DNA of 64,000 nt from an uncultured Tateyamaria sp. (GCF_947503385.1 NZ_CANNDO010000002.1:620001-684000); one strand, 5' to 3'; positions 8,618 through 17,957 are shown, numbered from the stretch's first letter. Notes: a model not told the origin generated them from the letters alone. Translations and numbers: made by a program.

Positions 8618-10573
8618 ATGACCGACCTTCTGAGCGGGGCCAAAGGGGCCTCTGAATACGACGCCTCTTCGATTCAGGTGCTGGAGGACATGGAACACGT
8701 CCGCCTGCGCCCCGGCATGTATATCGGCGGCAAGGACGACCGCGCCCTGCACCACATGGTGGCCGAGATCATCGACAATTCCATGGACGAGGCCGTGGCC
8801 GGTCACGCCACGTGGATTGAGGTCGAGTTGCATGAAAACGGCCATGTTTCGGTGCGCGACAATGGCCGTGGCATCCCGGTGGGTCCGCACCCCAAGGATC
8901 CGGCGAAATCAGCACTTGAGATCATCTTTTGCACCCTGAATGCGGGCGGCAAGTTTTCCGGCGACAGCTACGAAACCTCTGGCGGTCTGCACGGCGTCGG
9001 TTCATCTGTGGTGAACGCCCTGTCTGACCATTTGCGCGTCGAAGTGGCCCGCAACCGCGAACTTTACGCGATGGAGTTCGCCCGCGGCGTGCCCCAGACC
9101 AAGCTGGAAAAGATCGGCGCCGCTCCGAACCGGCGCGGCACCGCTGTCACCTTTCACCCGGACGCAGACATCTTTGGGTCGCTGAAACTGAAACCCGCGC
9201 GCCTGTTCAAGATGGCGCGGTCCAAGGCCTACCTGTTCTCCGGCGTCGAAATCCGCTGGAAAACCTCCGTTGCTGACGGCGACACGCCGATGGAGGCCAC
9301 GTTTCATTTTCCCGGCGGCCTGTCCGACTACCTGAACGAGACGCTGACAGGCGCGTCCACCTATGCCGACGCACCCTTTGCCGGGTCGGTGTCGTTCGAA
9401 AAATTCAACGCACCGGGCAAGGTCGAATGGGCGATCAACTGGACCCCGTCGCGCGACGGGTTCATCCAAAGCTATTGCAACACCGTCCCCACGCCCGAGG
9501 GCGGCACGCACGAAGCAGGCTTTTGGGCGGCGATCCTCAAGGGGATCAAGGCCTATGGTGAGCTTGCCAGCAACAAAAAGGCGGGCATGATCACCCGCGA
9601 AGACCTGACGACAGGTGCGGGCGCGCTGGTATCCTGTTTTATCCGCGAGCCTGAGTTCGTCGGCCAGACCAAGGATCGGCTCGCCACGGTCGACGCGCAG
9701 CGGATGGTGGAAAACTCGGTCCGCGACCACTTTGACAACTGGCTGGCGGCGGATACGAAATCGGCGGGTGCGATCCTCGATTTCCTTGTCCTGCGCGCCG
9801 AAGAGCGGATGCGCAGGCGGCAGGAAAAGGAAACCGCCCGCAAGTCCGCCACGAAAAAGCTGCGCCTGCCGGGCAAGCTGGTAGATTGTTCGGCCACGGC
9901 CCGCGATGGCACAGAGCTGTTCATCGTCGAGGGGGATTCCGCCGGCGGCTCGGCCAAGATGGCGCGGGACCGCAAGACCCAAGCCCTGCTGCCCCTGCGC
10001 GGCAAGATATTGAACGTGCTGGGGGCTGCGTCGTCAAAACTGGGTTCGAACGCCGAAATTTCCGACCTGACCCAAGCGCTGGGTGTGGGGCTGGGGTCCA
10101 AGTTCAACGTGGACGACCTGCGCTATGACAAGATCATCATTATGACGGATGCGGATGTGGACGGCGCGCATATCGCGGCGCTGCTGATGACGTTCTTCTA
10201 CACCCAGATGCGCCCGATGATCGACGCGGGCCACCTCTATCTGGCCTGCCCGCCCCTGTTCCGTCTGACCCAAGGGGCCAAGCGCGTCTATTGCCTGGAC
10301 GAGCGAGAGCGGGACGAGTGGCTGGAGAAAGGTCTGGGCGGCAAGGGCAAAATCGACGTGAGCCGCTTCAAGGGTCTGGGCGAGATGGACGCGAAGGATT
10401 TGAAAGAGACCACGATGATGCCCGAGACCCGCAAACTGATCCGCGTGTCGATTGACGAAGACGAGCCGGGGCAAACGGGCGATCTGGTGGAGCGTTTGAT
10501 GGGCAAGAAGCCGGAGTTGCGCTTTCAGTACATCCAGGAGAATGCGCGGTTTGTGGAGGAGTTGGATGTTTGA
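8618..10573 (+). CDS. parE: DNA topoisomerase IV subunit B
   Basis: 651 residues, full length. GHKL ATPase motifs: EIIDNSMDEA near residue 50, DNGRGIPVG, and GGLHGVGSSVVNAL. The TOPRIM motifs are EGDSAGGSAKMARD near residue 447 and DADVDGAHIAALLM. With ParC it forms the enzyme that decatenates daughter chromosomes. The C-terminal MGKKPELRFQYIQENA motif is complete. The next gene starts 22 bases downstream on the same strand but has clearly different base composition. Confidence 0.96.
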   Translation: MTDLLSGAKGASEYDASSIQVLEDMEHVRLRPGMYIGGKDDRALHHMVAEIIDNSMDEAVAGHATWIEVELHENGHVSVRDNGRGIPVGPHPKDPAKSALEIIFCTLNAGGKFSGDSYETSGGLHGVGSSVVNALSDHLRVEVARNRELYAMEFARGVPQTKLEKIGAAPNRRGTAVTFHPDADIFGSLKLKPARLFKMARSKAYLFSGVEIRWKTSVADGDTPMEATFHFPGGLSDYLNETLTGASTYADAPFAGSVSFEKFNAPGKVEWAINWTPSRDGFIQSYCNTVPTPEGGTHEAGFWAAILKGIKAYGELASNKKAGMITREDLTTGAGALVSCFIREPEFVGQTKDRLATVDAQRMVENSVRDHFDNWLAADTKSAGAILDFLVLRAEERMRRRQEKETARKSATKKLRLPGKLVDCSATARDGTELFIVEGDSAGGSAKMARDRKTQALLPLRGKILNVLGAASSKLGSNAEISDLTQALGVGLGSKFNVDDLRYDKIIIMTDADVDGAHIAALLMTFFYTQMRPMIDAGHLYLACPPLFRLTQGAKRVYCLDERERDEWLEKGLGGKGKIDVSRFKGLGEMDAKDLKETTMMPETRKLIRVSIDEDEPGQTGDLVERLMGKKPELRFQYIQENARFVEELDV

Positions 10574-10595
10574 ATAACGAGATGGATTTTTTTCG

Positions 10596-11255
10596 GTGAA
10601 GCTCATTCTGACATACACAGGAGAACTCAAATCAAGGCGGAAAGACCCACAGCCGGGTAAACCAGACAGATTAGCGGATCATATCAACAGCATAAGGCGA
10701 GCATTCCATTCACAATTGAAGGAGCATTGGGCGCACAATCCTTTTCTGAGCACGCAGACATCTTCTCCGCTGCACTATAACTTAGATAGTGAGCTGTTCT
10801 CTGGCAGAGAGTATGGATCAACCGTCCCTCAAGGTCAGGTGCCTTGGATTGACTTAATACCGGAACTGCACAAAGCCGGAAACTTCCGCTTTCTTCCTCT
10901 TGTTAGAGATGGATGGGATCTCCAATGCGAATTAGACATTCTTTTTCTTAGAAAGAACCCTCCAGGCTCACTTGTTCAGGCGGGTGACATAGACAACAGA
11001 ATAAAAACTCTTCTGGACGCTTTGAGGACACCCCACAGCCAAGAAGAAATTGGGTCTCAGCTTCTGCCGGAAATGGATGAAGTACCCTTCTATACGCTGC
11101 TCGAAGATGATCAGCTAATAAGTCGCCTCAATGTGGATACTGGCAGGCTACTAGAAACAGAGGGAAGTGAAGACAAAAACAGTTGGTCAAAGCTCGTTGT
11201 TCAGGCGAAGTTAAAGCCGACGCGGTCAACTTTGACCAATTTGTCATTTGTTTAG
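10596..11255 (+). CDS. Accessory protein with RusA-like DIDNRIK motif
   Basis: 219 residues from GTG 10596. The base composition is unlike its neighbours: 27 of 60 bases are G or C in 10741-10800, whereas parE is near 60 percent or more. The N-terminal half (MKLILTYTGEL, SIRRAFHSQLKEHW) is basic and unrecognised. The C-terminal half holds GDIDNRIKTLLDALR at about residues 129-143 and then LLEDDQLISRL at about 169-179. RusA-family Holliday junction resolvases have D-x-D-N-x-x-K-x-x-x-D-A-L followed by a D-D-x-x-V-x-x motif, so these residues fit the RusA metal site. The gene is longer than RusA (about 120 residues). It is probably horizontally acquired; whether it is an active nuclease is unknown. 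Confidence 0.75.
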   Translation: MKLILTYTGELKSRRKDPQPGKPDRLADHINSIRRAFHSQLKEHWAHNPFLSTQTSSPLHYNLDSELFSGREYGSTVPQGQVPWIDLIPELHKAGNFRFLPLVRDGWDLQCELDILFLRKNPPGSLVQAGDIDNRIKTLLDALRTPHSQEEIGSQLLPEMDEVPFYTLLEDDQLISRLNVDTGRLLETEGSEDKNSWSKLVVQAKLKPTRSTLTNLSFV

Positions 11256-11673
11256 TTAAATGCATAGCAAACGAGGAGCTCAGTGTTGCGTGTTCGGCCA
11301 ACAGTTCATGCTCTCCGTAGCGGCCAAGTACATCTTCTCCCACAGCAAACATTCAGACGTAACTCTGTCGCCGTGCCAGTGGGGACGCCCTGCGACGGGC
11401 GGGCCTGCAGTTTGATTCCGCCCAAGGTGCTTTAGAATCGCGCTGCGCTGACCCTCTCGCGCATCGCTGCGCGATACGCTGCCGGGTTTTGCGTCGGATT
11501 GGCGCGCGCATAAACAGACGGAGACCGAAGCCTCCGTTCACAGTCATCACTGCCCGACGCCTCACACATGCCGAGTACAGCTCGAGCCTGTGCCGTTTTG
11601 ATTAACCGGGACTTAACGAAATGAGGCCGTTTTAAGGCAATTTCAACACGTACCGTCAGTACATGTTGGGCGG

Positions 11674-11769
11674 CCCCGGCATGTCGGGGATTGATGCTTC
11701 GAGGCTGCCTGACCTACCCCATGGGACGTCCAGAACCCTTGGGGTCAGGTGTTCTGCGGCTTAAACCGC
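11674..11769. other. Three-hairpin structured region
   Basis: Three consecutive stems: CCCCG 11674-11678 with CGGGG 11685-11689; CCTGA/CCCCA at 11708-11721 with TGGGG/TCAGG at 11740-11749; and GCGG 11756-11759 with CCGC 11766-11769. On the minus strand they would form the 3' untranslated part of the microprotein transcript; on the plus strand they could be a small RNA. No known RNA family (SRP, tmRNA, RNase P, 6S) is recognisable, and there is no uridine tract. Confidence 0.35.
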
Positions 11770-11841
11770 CGCGCCGACCACCGCCCAAAGGCTCATCATG
11801 GCGGCGAAACCAAAAACCGTGGGAATGATGACTTTTTCCAT
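11761..11841 (-). CDS. Candidate 26-residue membrane microprotein
   Basis: A 26-codon frame starting MEKVIIPTVFGF and ending WAVVGAAV, one hydrophobic helix long enough to cross the membrane once. Its ribosome site is good: AAAGGAA about 7 bases before the ATG. The frame is too short for normal gene callers. Hairpins lie just past its stop codon. I do not recognise the peptide. Single-helix microproteins often accompany membrane complexes, but no such complex is adjacent. Existence as a gene is inferred from the ribosome site plus hydrophobic composition. Confidence 0.4.
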   Translation of the reverse strand: MEKVIIPTVFGFAAMMSLWAVVGAAV

Positions 11842-12034
11842 TTTATCGTTCCTTTCCGGGCAGAGCCGTTCGGCCCTGCGGTGCTTTCCGCGACATCAGT
11901 GCCGCGGTGGTATAGATCTGGGCATGATCCGTTGACACAAACAGAGGTGGTTTCATCACCCCTGTGCGAGCGGCTGTAACGTGCCACTCGTAAACCCCTT
12001 GCGCCGCTTCGCTATCTGAGGCCCTATCTGCGCT

Positions 12035-12727
12035 ATGTTCTGGCGCGCCTTTTTGATGCTGTTATTGCTGGCCTCCTGCACAGGCAGGCCGCTCACGGAT
12101 GCCGAAGTGGCTTTTGCCGAAAAGATCCACGGGGATCAGCTGGATACCTCCCGCGTGCGATTGATCGACGGCGCGCCCACCCGCGCGGTGACCTTCCGGC
12201 GCAAGCCGCGCCCGCGTGTCACCTGCCGCGAGTTGATCGTGCCCCCCGCCACCACCGACATCGTCACCGCCAAACCCGCCGCCGTCGCCCTGTGGCAGCG
12301 GGTGCTGTTCGATAAGGACTGGTATCTCGACGATTATGTGCCCGCCTACCCGGATGAGATCAATCTGGTGGCGGCGATGCTTCTTGCACACGAGTTAACC
12401 CACATCTGGCAATGGCAGAACCGGGCACGCACAGGCTATTCGCCCTTTCGCGCCGCAACGGAACATCGGTGGGGCCGTTTCGGCACGGACCCGTACCTGT
12501 TTGACCTCGACAATGCGCAGGGGTTTCTGGACTTCGGCTTCGAACAGCAAGGCTCAATCGTGGAGGAGTTCGTCTGCTGCCGTGCGCTGGCCCCGCAGGC
12601 CCCGCGAACACAACGCCTTCATGCGCTGATCTCACAGGAGATGCCGCTGGCCCCCCTGCCCCAGTCGCGTCCGTCGGATGTGCGTTTGCCGTGGGACGGG
12701 GTGCAGTTGAATGGAATTTGCGGGTGA
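12035..12727 (+). CDS. Lipoprotein with HELTH metallopeptidase-like motif
   Basis: 230 residues. The N-terminus MFWRAFLMLLLLASC is a lipoprotein signal with Cys at residue 15. The central LLAHELTHIWQWQ carries HExxH, the zinc ligand and catalytic motif of metallopeptidases. A later FEQQGSIVEEFVCCRAL offers Glu residues that could be the third ligand. It should face the periplasm. It might be a true protease or an inactive relative; the family is not recognised by name. Confidence 0.75.
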   Translation: MFWRAFLMLLLLASCTGRPLTDAEVAFAEKIHGDQLDTSRVRLIDGAPTRAVTFRRKPRPRVTCRELIVPPATTDIVTAKPAAVALWQRVLFDKDWYLDDYVPAYPDEINLVAAMLLAHELTHIWQWQNRARTGYSPFRAATEHRWGRFGTDPYLFDLDNAQGFLDFGFEQQGSIVEEFVCCRALAPQAPRTQRLHALISQEMPLAPLPQSRPSDVRLPWDGVQLNGICG

Positions 12728-12746
12728 CGCGACAGGAGGACTTCGC

Positions 12747-13181
12747 ATGGCACATTACGCCCTGATCATGTTGCTGGCCGGGATTGGCATCCCGTTGCTG
12801 GCGGCGCTGAACGCAGCACTCGGCACACGTCTGGGCAGCCCTGCGGCGGCAGCGCTTGTGTTGTTTCTGGTGGCTTTCGTAACGGCGGCTCTGGTTTTTG
12901 CGGCGACCGGTGCGCACGGGTTGGGGCGGCTTGTCGCTGCACCCAAACACCTGTTGCTGGCCGGTGTGCTAATCGCGTTCTACGTGCTGTCGATCACCTA
13001 TATTGCGCCGCATTTCGGCATTGGGAACGCGGTGTTCTTTGTGCTGTTGGGGCAGTTGGTGTCAGCGGCGGCGATTGACCACTTTGGCCTGTTCGGCGCG
13101 CAGGCCACGGTGCTGGGGCCTGCACGTCTGGGCGGCATCGCGCTTATGGCGGCAGGTGTCTGGCTGACGCAGCAGGCCTAG
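12747..13181 (+). CDS. Small DMT-superfamily membrane protein (DUF606/YdcZ-like)
   Basis: 144 residues with four or five hydrophobic helices. It resembles half of a drug/metabolite transporter and so probably acts as a dimer. The start ATG at 12747 follows AGGAGGA at about 12734-12740, which rules out the longer frame from 12711. The stop overlaps the convergent dehydrogenase by 4 bases. Substrate unknown. Confidence 0.82.
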   Translation: MAHYALIMLLAGIGIPLLAALNAALGTRLGSPAAAALVLFLVAFVTAALVFAATGAHGLGRLVAAPKHLLLAGVLIAFYVLSITYIAPHFGIGNAVFFVLLGQLVSAAAIDHFGLFGAQATVLGPARLGGIALMAAGVWLTQQA

Positions 13182-14161
13182 GCCTCGCCCGCAAGCGCCA
13201 GCGCCTGTGCCCAAGCGGCAGGATCCAGTGTTGCCGGATCGGCGGCGCTGCGCCCCTGTCCGGGCAGACGTGCGCCTTCGTCCACGGCCACGGCAGTGGC
13301 AAGTTCCGCCAGACGCGCATCGAATACATCCGACACGGTTGGATCAATCAACAGATAATACTGCCCCAGATCATGATGCGGCCCCTCCGGCGCCTTGAGC
13401 GGTTTGACCTTGTGGCTCAGCACGCCACCCGTCAGCGCGGCGGCAAATATTTCCGCCATGAGGCCAAAGCCCCAGCCCTTGTAGCCGCCCGATGACACCA
13501 GAGAGCCTGCCAATGCCGCCTCCGGGTCGGTTGTGGGGGTGCCGTCGGCATCGACGGCCCAACCCAGCGGTATCGCCTCACCTGCGGCTTTGGCCATGGT
13601 GATTTTGCCCAGAGCCACGGCGCTGGTGGATTGGTCCATGTGCAGCGCCAGCCCCCCCACACCGTCTGGCACGGAGAACGCAATCGGGTTGGTGCCGATC
13701 ACGCGGGTCTTGCCGCCCGGTGGGGCCACGATGGGCGAGGCGTTGGTAAAGCCCACGGCCATCAACCCCTCCTCCGCGATCATCTCGGTGAAATAGCCAA
13801 GCGACGTGCACGTGTGCGCATGTGTGATCGCGAGGCTGGCGACCCCCAGACGGCGCGCGGCATCGACAGCAGGCGCCATACCGTAGGCAAACGCAGGTTG
13901 GGCAAAGCCTAATCCCGCATCGACCACAATGGTGCCGGGGCGCGGGGTCGATACCACCGGTGTCACATCGCCTTTGACCCGGCCCGATTGCAGCTGTTTG
14001 CAATAGCTTTCGAGGTAGTAGAGCCCGCAGATGCGGTTGCCAAAGGCTTCGGCCCGGGCGACGGCGCGCGCCACCTCTGCGGCGGCAAAGCCGGCAGCGC
14101 CATGACGTTCAAGCGCAGCCTGCACAACACGTTGGATCTCGGTGAGGGAAATGGTCGCCAT
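13178..14161 (-). CDS. Ldh/malate/ureidoglycolate dehydrogenase family oxidoreductase
   Basis: 327 residues, close to the family norm of about 330-350. It shows the family's layout: an N-terminal helical segment, LAITHAHTCTSLGYF, VIGTNPIAFSVP and SGGYKGWGFGLMAEI. This NAD(P)-dependent family (Ldh_2) reduces or oxidises 2-hydroxy acids, ureidoglycolate or delta1-piperideine-2-carboxylate. The exact substrate cannot be assigned; no purine or ureide genes are adjacent. The gene appears monocistronic, since the RTX gene upstream on this strand ends in a terminator. Confidence 0.85.
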   Translation of the reverse strand: MATISLTEIQRVVQAALERHGAAGFAAAEVARAVARAEAFGNRICGLYYLESYCKQLQSGRVKGDVTPVVSTPRPGTIVVDAGLGFAQPAFAYGMAPAVDAARRLGVASLAITHAHTCTSLGYFTEMIAEEGLMAVGFTNASPIVAPPGGKTRVIGTNPIAFSVPDGVGGLALHMDQSTSAVALGKITMAKAAGEAIPLGWAVDADGTPTTDPEAALAGSLVSSGGYKGWGFGLMAEIFAAALTGGVLSHKVKPLKAPEGPHHDLGQYYLLIDPTVSDVFDARLAELATAVAVDEGARLPGQGRSAADPATLDPAAWAQALALAGEA

Positions 14162-14182
14162 GCGCGCCTCCGGACAAAGACA

Positions 14183-14211
14183 AAGGGCGCCTGCGGGATG
14201 CGGGCGCCCTT
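14183..14211 (-). terminator. Intrinsic terminator after the RTX gene
   Basis: AAGGGCGCC at 14183-14191 pairs with GGCGCCCTT at 14203-14211, a 9-bp stem with an 11-base loop. On the minus strand the stem is followed by TTTGTCTTTG. It lies just past the RTX stop codon. Confidence 0.8.
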
Positions 14212-14241
14212 GTCGATGTCAAATTCAATTATGCGGCGGCG

Positions 14242-15843
14242 TCAAGCACTTGCAGTGGGCAAGGCCGCTGTGGTGCCGGGTGCCTCGCCGATGACGGCAG
14301 TGGCCGGGATTTCGGCGGTCACGCCTTCGAGCGTAATGACCGCTCCGGTTGACAGGGTGACAATGAGGTTGCCTGCGCTGGCCGTGGTGTCCTGTGTGGT
14401 GATGCTGACATCACCCGGCACGGCCGCCTCAACAAGGATCACGTCAGATGCCGGGTCAAAGTCGGTGATCGTCATTGCACCTGTCGCATCGTCCATCACC
14501 ACAAAGCTGTCCGCACCTGCACCGCCTGTCGCCACGTCCGTATTGCCCAGAGCAATCGTGTCGTCGCCCAAGCCACCATCGAGACTGTCGATATCACTGT
14601 CGGATGCATCCGCGGCTGTGGTCGAGGTAGAGAAGATCAGGTCATTGCCTGCCGCACCCACGATGACGTCCGCCCCCTCACCACCGATCAAGGTGTCGTT
14701 CTGGTCGTCGCCCGTCAGGGTGTCATTGCCCGCACCACCGTCATAGTTGGCAGCCGTGCCTGAACCCGGCGACAGGAAATCGTTGTTGCCGGAATTGTCC
14801 ACGCCAGCCGTCGGTTGCGTGACCACAGGCACAGTGTCGCCTCCGGTTGTTGTGTCGTCTCCGGGTGTGGTGTCGTCGCCCGGAGTGGTGTCTTCGCCGC
14901 CTGTGTCATCCGCAACAAAAACAATCGCGCTTTCCGGGATTGCGGCATCGACACCCTGCAACAAGGCCGTTGCCCCGCTGGAGAATGTGATCAACAGGCC
15001 GTCCGCTGTGGGATCCTGACTGGTCACGCTGACCTCGGACCCGGTGTCCGATGTGACGACCAGCGTGTCTTCGGCGGCGTCGAAGTCCGTGATTGTCACC
15101 GCCCCGGTTTCGCCATTGACCAGCGTAAAGGCGTCAGCATCCTGACCACCCGTGCCGATATCGCCATCAGAGAGGAACAACACGTCAAGGCCCGCACCCG
15201 CCACCAGCGTGTCCGCAGCAGCGTCGCCCGCGCCGCCATCAAGGGTGTCATCGCCACCGGAACCTGTCAGCGCATCTGCACCCGCGCCGCCATCAACGGA
15301 ATCGTCACCGGACCCGCCGCCAACAATATCGTCACCGTCACCACCCAGAACCGTGTCGTTGCCCGCGTTGCCTTGCACATCGTCATTGCCAAGGCCTCCG
15401 ATCACGCTGTCGTTGCCGTCGCCGCCGGCCAGAGCATCGTCCCCGGCGCCGCCATCAAGGGTGTCAAAGCCCTGTTCGCCCGACATCGTGTCGTTGCCGC
15501 CGTCACCTTGCAGGAAATCATTGTTCAGCCCCCCCGCAACGACATCTGCACCGTCGCCCGCCACGATTGAGTCGTTGCCATCACCGCCGTTCAGCGTGTC
15601 ATCGCCGTCAAATCCGCTGATCGTGTCCGCACCCGCTGCACCCGAGATATTGTCCGCCGCGGTAGAGCCCGTCAGCACATTGGCCGCGTCGTCACCAACG
15701 AGGGTGACGCTTTCGGTTGGCGTTTCGGGATCCGTTCCGGTGTCGGTGTCGGTGTCGCTTGAATTGCTGGCGGAATCGCTGTCATCAAAAATTGCGATCA
15801 GCGGCAAGGCCGTCAGCAGCATCAGGGTCAAAATCGCCGACAT
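14242..15843 (-). CDS. RTX calcium-binding repeat protein
   Basis: 533 residues. A short hydrophobic N-terminus (LTLMLLTALPLIAIF) is followed by an acidic Ser/Thr/Asp spacer and tandem GGxGxDxxx nonapeptide repeats (for example GGDGNDSIV, GGAGDDALA) at about residues 78-215. The protein has two halves, each of repeats followed by a strand-rich module (TDFDAAEDTLVV with LLQGVDAAIP; TDFDPASDVILV with LEGVTAEIP). They are joined by a PGDDTT-repeat linker near residue 315. The calcium-folded repeat roll is typical of type I secreted proteins, but the N-terminal hydrophobic segment is odd for that route, and no secretion genes are adjacent. The ribosome site is TTGGAGG. Function unknown; probably surface or extracellular. 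Confidence 0.85.
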   Translation of the reverse strand: MSAILTLMLLTALPLIAIFDDSDSASNSSDTDTDTGTDPETPTESVTLVGDDAANVLTGSTAADNISGAAGADTISGFDGDDTLNGGDGNDSIVAGDGADVVAGGLNNDFLQGDGGNDTMSGEQGFDTLDGGAGDDALAGGDGNDSVIGGLGNDDVQGNAGNDTVLGGDGDDIVGGGSGDDSVDGGAGADALTGSGGDDTLDGGAGDAAADTLVAGAGLDVLFLSDGDIGTGGQDADAFTLVNGETGAVTITDFDAAEDTLVVTSDTGSEVSVTSQDPTADGLLITFSSGATALLQGVDAAIPESAIVFVADDTGGEDTTPGDDTTPGDDTTTGGDTVPVVTQPTAGVDNSGNNDFLSPGSGTAANYDGGAGNDTLTGDDQNDTLIGGEGADVIVGAAGNDLIFSTSTTAADASDSDIDSLDGGLGDDTIALGNTDVATGGAGADSFVVMDDATGAMTITDFDPASDVILVEAAVPGDVSITTQDTTASAGNLIVTLSTGAVITLEGVTAEIPATAVIGEAPGTTAALPTASA

Positions 15844-15994
15844 CGTATATCCTCCAACAGGGAAAAGCGTAATTACAAGCCGTTAACCACGACTGCGTAT
15901 CACAACCATAAGCTGGGCTGTACGCAATAGACCAAAACAGTTTGTTTCCAATTTGTTACCATTGGAGTGAAAATCGGGCGTTTCTGTGCTGGGT

Positions 15995-16678
15995 TTAGGT
16001 CGGAATGACCTGCCCCTGTTCCAGCCGTACAATTCGGTCCATCCGCGCGGCAAGGTCGTGGTTGTGCGTGGCGATCAGCGCGGCGCAATTCCGGTCCCGG
16101 ACAATCTCGACCAGCGTGTCAAAGACTTGTGTGGATGTGCCGGGATCAAGATTGCCCGTAGGTTCATCCGCCAACAGCAGCCGCGGAGCGTTGGCCAACG
16201 CCCGGCAAAAGGCGACGCGTTGCTGTTCGCCACCTGACAATGCGCCCGGACGGTGATCGGCCCGTTCGGCCAGCCCCACGCGCCCCAGCAGATCAGATGC
16301 ACGGCGTTCCGCCTCGACCTTTGCCGTCCCTGCCGCGCGCTGCGGCAAGGTGACGTTTTCAAGCGCGGTGAACTCGGGCAGCAAATGATGAAACTGGTAG
16401 ATGAACCCGATGTCGTTGCGCCGCGCACGGGTGCGGGTGTCGTCGGACGCCCCCCCCATGTCCTGACCCGCCAACCGCACAGCGCCCGCATCGGGCGTAT
16501 CCAGCAGACCGGCGATATGCAGCAATGTGGATTTGCCTGCCCCCGACGGCGCGACCAACGCGACGACTTCGCCCGGTTGCAGGTGCAAATCGATCCCCCG
16601 CAACACGTCAACGGCGTTGGGCGCGCCTGCATTGTAGGTCTTGCACACGCCTTCTAGCGCCAGCACCGGATCACTCAT
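15995..16678 (-). CDS. lolD: Lipoprotein-releasing ABC transporter ATPase
   Basis: 227 residues, the usual LolD length. Walker A is APSGAGKST near residue 43, the Q-loop is [16 protein letters not shown] (typical of LolD/MacB), the signature LSGGEQQRV and Walker [13 protein letters not shown]. It powers extraction of outer-membrane lipoproteins from the inner membrane to LolA. Its start overlaps the stop of the permease gene by 8 bases, so the two are coupled. Confidence 0.94.
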   Translation of the reverse strand: MSDPVLALEGVCKTYNAGAPNAVDVLRGIDLHLQPGEVVALVAPSGAGKSTLLHIAGLLDTPDAGAVRLAGQDMGGASDDTRTRARRNDIGFIYQFHHLLPEFTALENVTLPQRAAGTAKVEAERRASDLLGRVGLAERADHRPGALSGGEQQRVAFCRALANAPRLLLADEPTGNLDPGTSTQVFDTLVEIVRDRNCAALIATHNHDLAARMDRIVRLEQGQVIPT

Positions 16679-17957
16679 AGCGCAACGCCTCCACCGGGTT
16701 CATGCGCGCGGCCCGGCGCGCCGGAAAGAAGGTGATGAACCAGCTCAGGGCGAGGCTGAGCGTCGCTGCCGCAAGCACATCGCCGGGCATCAGAACCGCC
16801 GACGGAAAGATAAAACCGCGCCCTTCCAGATCATCAACCCCGTTGCCCGTGATCGTGTTTACCAGCCAGTAGATGCTGTCAATATTGGCCGCGAACAGCG
16901 CGCCAAGAAGGATGCCAAACGCCGTCCCGGCAGTTCCCACCCACGCACCACACAGAAAAAACACACGCAGAACCGACCCTTGGCTGAGGCCCATCGTGCG
17001 CAGGATGCCGATGTCACGCCCCTTGTTTTTCACCAGCATGATAAGGCCCGACACGATGTTGAGCGCGGCAATCAGCACGAGAATGGCCAGCACGATAAAA
17101 ATGGCGTTGTCCTGCAATTCCAGCGCGCGCAACATGCCGCCAAAGCGGTCTTTCCATGTCCAGCTATAGGCCCGTTCGCCCGCCGCCTCGCGCAATCCGC
17201 GCACCACAGGGTCAAGCGTTTCGGGGTCCCTCAGTCGCAAGTCGATCTGATCCACCGCCCCATCGCGGTTGAAAAAGCTCTGTGCCTCTGCCAGCGGCAG
17301 ATATACACGGCTTTGGTCCATGAACGGCTGGCCGGTGGAAAAGATGTAGACGACTTCATAAGCTGATATGCGGGGCGTGATCCCCAATGGTGTGCGCGCG
17401 CCGTCGGGCGAAATCAGCTTGACCCGGTCGCCGACCCCCACACCCAGTTGCGCCGCCAGTTGCGATCCCAGCGCCATACCCTCATCAAACCGCTCAAGCG
17501 TGCCATCCCGGCTCTCGGCGTCTGCCACCAGCGGGTATTCCAACAGGTCTGACTGGCGAATGCCGTACACATCCGCAGGCGCGTTGCTGCCGCGAAAACT
17601 GCCCATGACCTGTGCCCGCACCAGCGGTGCGGCGTCCGCCACGCCCGGTACGGCCTCGATCCTAGGCAAGATTTCTTCGTAATTGCGTATGGTTGCGTCG
17701 GGCGGCTGTCCGTCTTCTTGGACGCGGAGATAGCGCAGTTCGATATGGGCATTTCCGCCCAGCATCGCGTCCACGAAATCCGCCCGCAATCCCGCCCGCA
17801 CCGCCAGCGTCGCCACCAGCGCAAAGACGGCCAGCGTGATGCCTATCAGACTGATCCATGTCATCGCACTGACGCCCCCGGTGGCGCGTTTGGCGCGCAG
17901 ATAGCGCCACGCGATCAGCCATTCAAACGGGGCAAAGGGTGCGGGCGCTTTGGCCAT
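16671..17957 (-). CDS. lolC: Lipoprotein-releasing ABC transporter permease
   Basis: 428 residues. The N-terminal [14 protein letters not shown] is the LolC/E family opening. One membrane helix follows, then a large periplasmic domain (about 60-270), then three helices with [20 protein letters not shown] and a C-terminal [18 protein letters not shown]. The start is taken at ATG 17957; the frame extends 11 codons further without support. As in many alphaproteobacteria only one permease gene is present here, so it may be a hybrid LolF-type homodimer; I use lolC for family membership only. Confidence 0.9.
   Translation of the reverse strand: MAKAPAPFAPFEWLIAWRYLRAKRATGGVSAMTWISLIGITLAVFALVATLAVRAGLRADFVDAMLGGNAHIELRYLRVQEDGQPPDATIRNYEEILPRIEAVPGVADAAPLVRAQVMGSFRGSNAPADVYGIRQSDLLEYPLVADAESRDGTLERFDEGMALGSQLAAQLGVGVGDRVKLISPDGARTPLGITPRISAYEVVYIFSTGQPFMDQSRVYLPLAEAQSFFNRDGAVDQIDLRLRDPETLDPVVRGLREAAGERAYSWTWKDRFGGMLRALELQDNAIFIVLAILVLIAALNIVSGLIMLVKNKGRDIGILRTMGLSQGSVLRVFFLCGAWVGTAGTAFGILLGALFAANIDSIYWLVNTITGNGVDDLEGRGFIFPSAVLMPGDVLAAATLSLALSWFITFFPARRAARMNPVEALRYE

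Larger units (their letters stand above)
11256..12034. other. Gene-poor stretch with hairpins
   Basis: About 780 bases between the RusA-like gene and the HELTH lipoprotein. It contains a perfect 7-bp hairpin (TCGCGCA/TGCGCGA) at 11457-11474, three further hairpins at 11674-11769, and one candidate microprotein gene on the minus strand (listed separately). Apart from that candidate, no reading frame looks like a protein. The GC-rich part around 11360-11560 has a vaguely tRNA-like string but no valid T-arm pairing. It may be debris at the right edge of the AT-rich insert. Confidence 0.5.

Noticed and set aside
11362-11435. tRNA-like string with TTTGATTC near a CGCCC
   Set aside because: The bases that should form the T stem do not pair, and no acceptor stem could be found.
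11674-11769. 6S or SRP RNA gene
   Set aside because: No SRP GGTCAGGTCCGGAAGGAAGC-like loop and no long open 6S bubble could be recognised.
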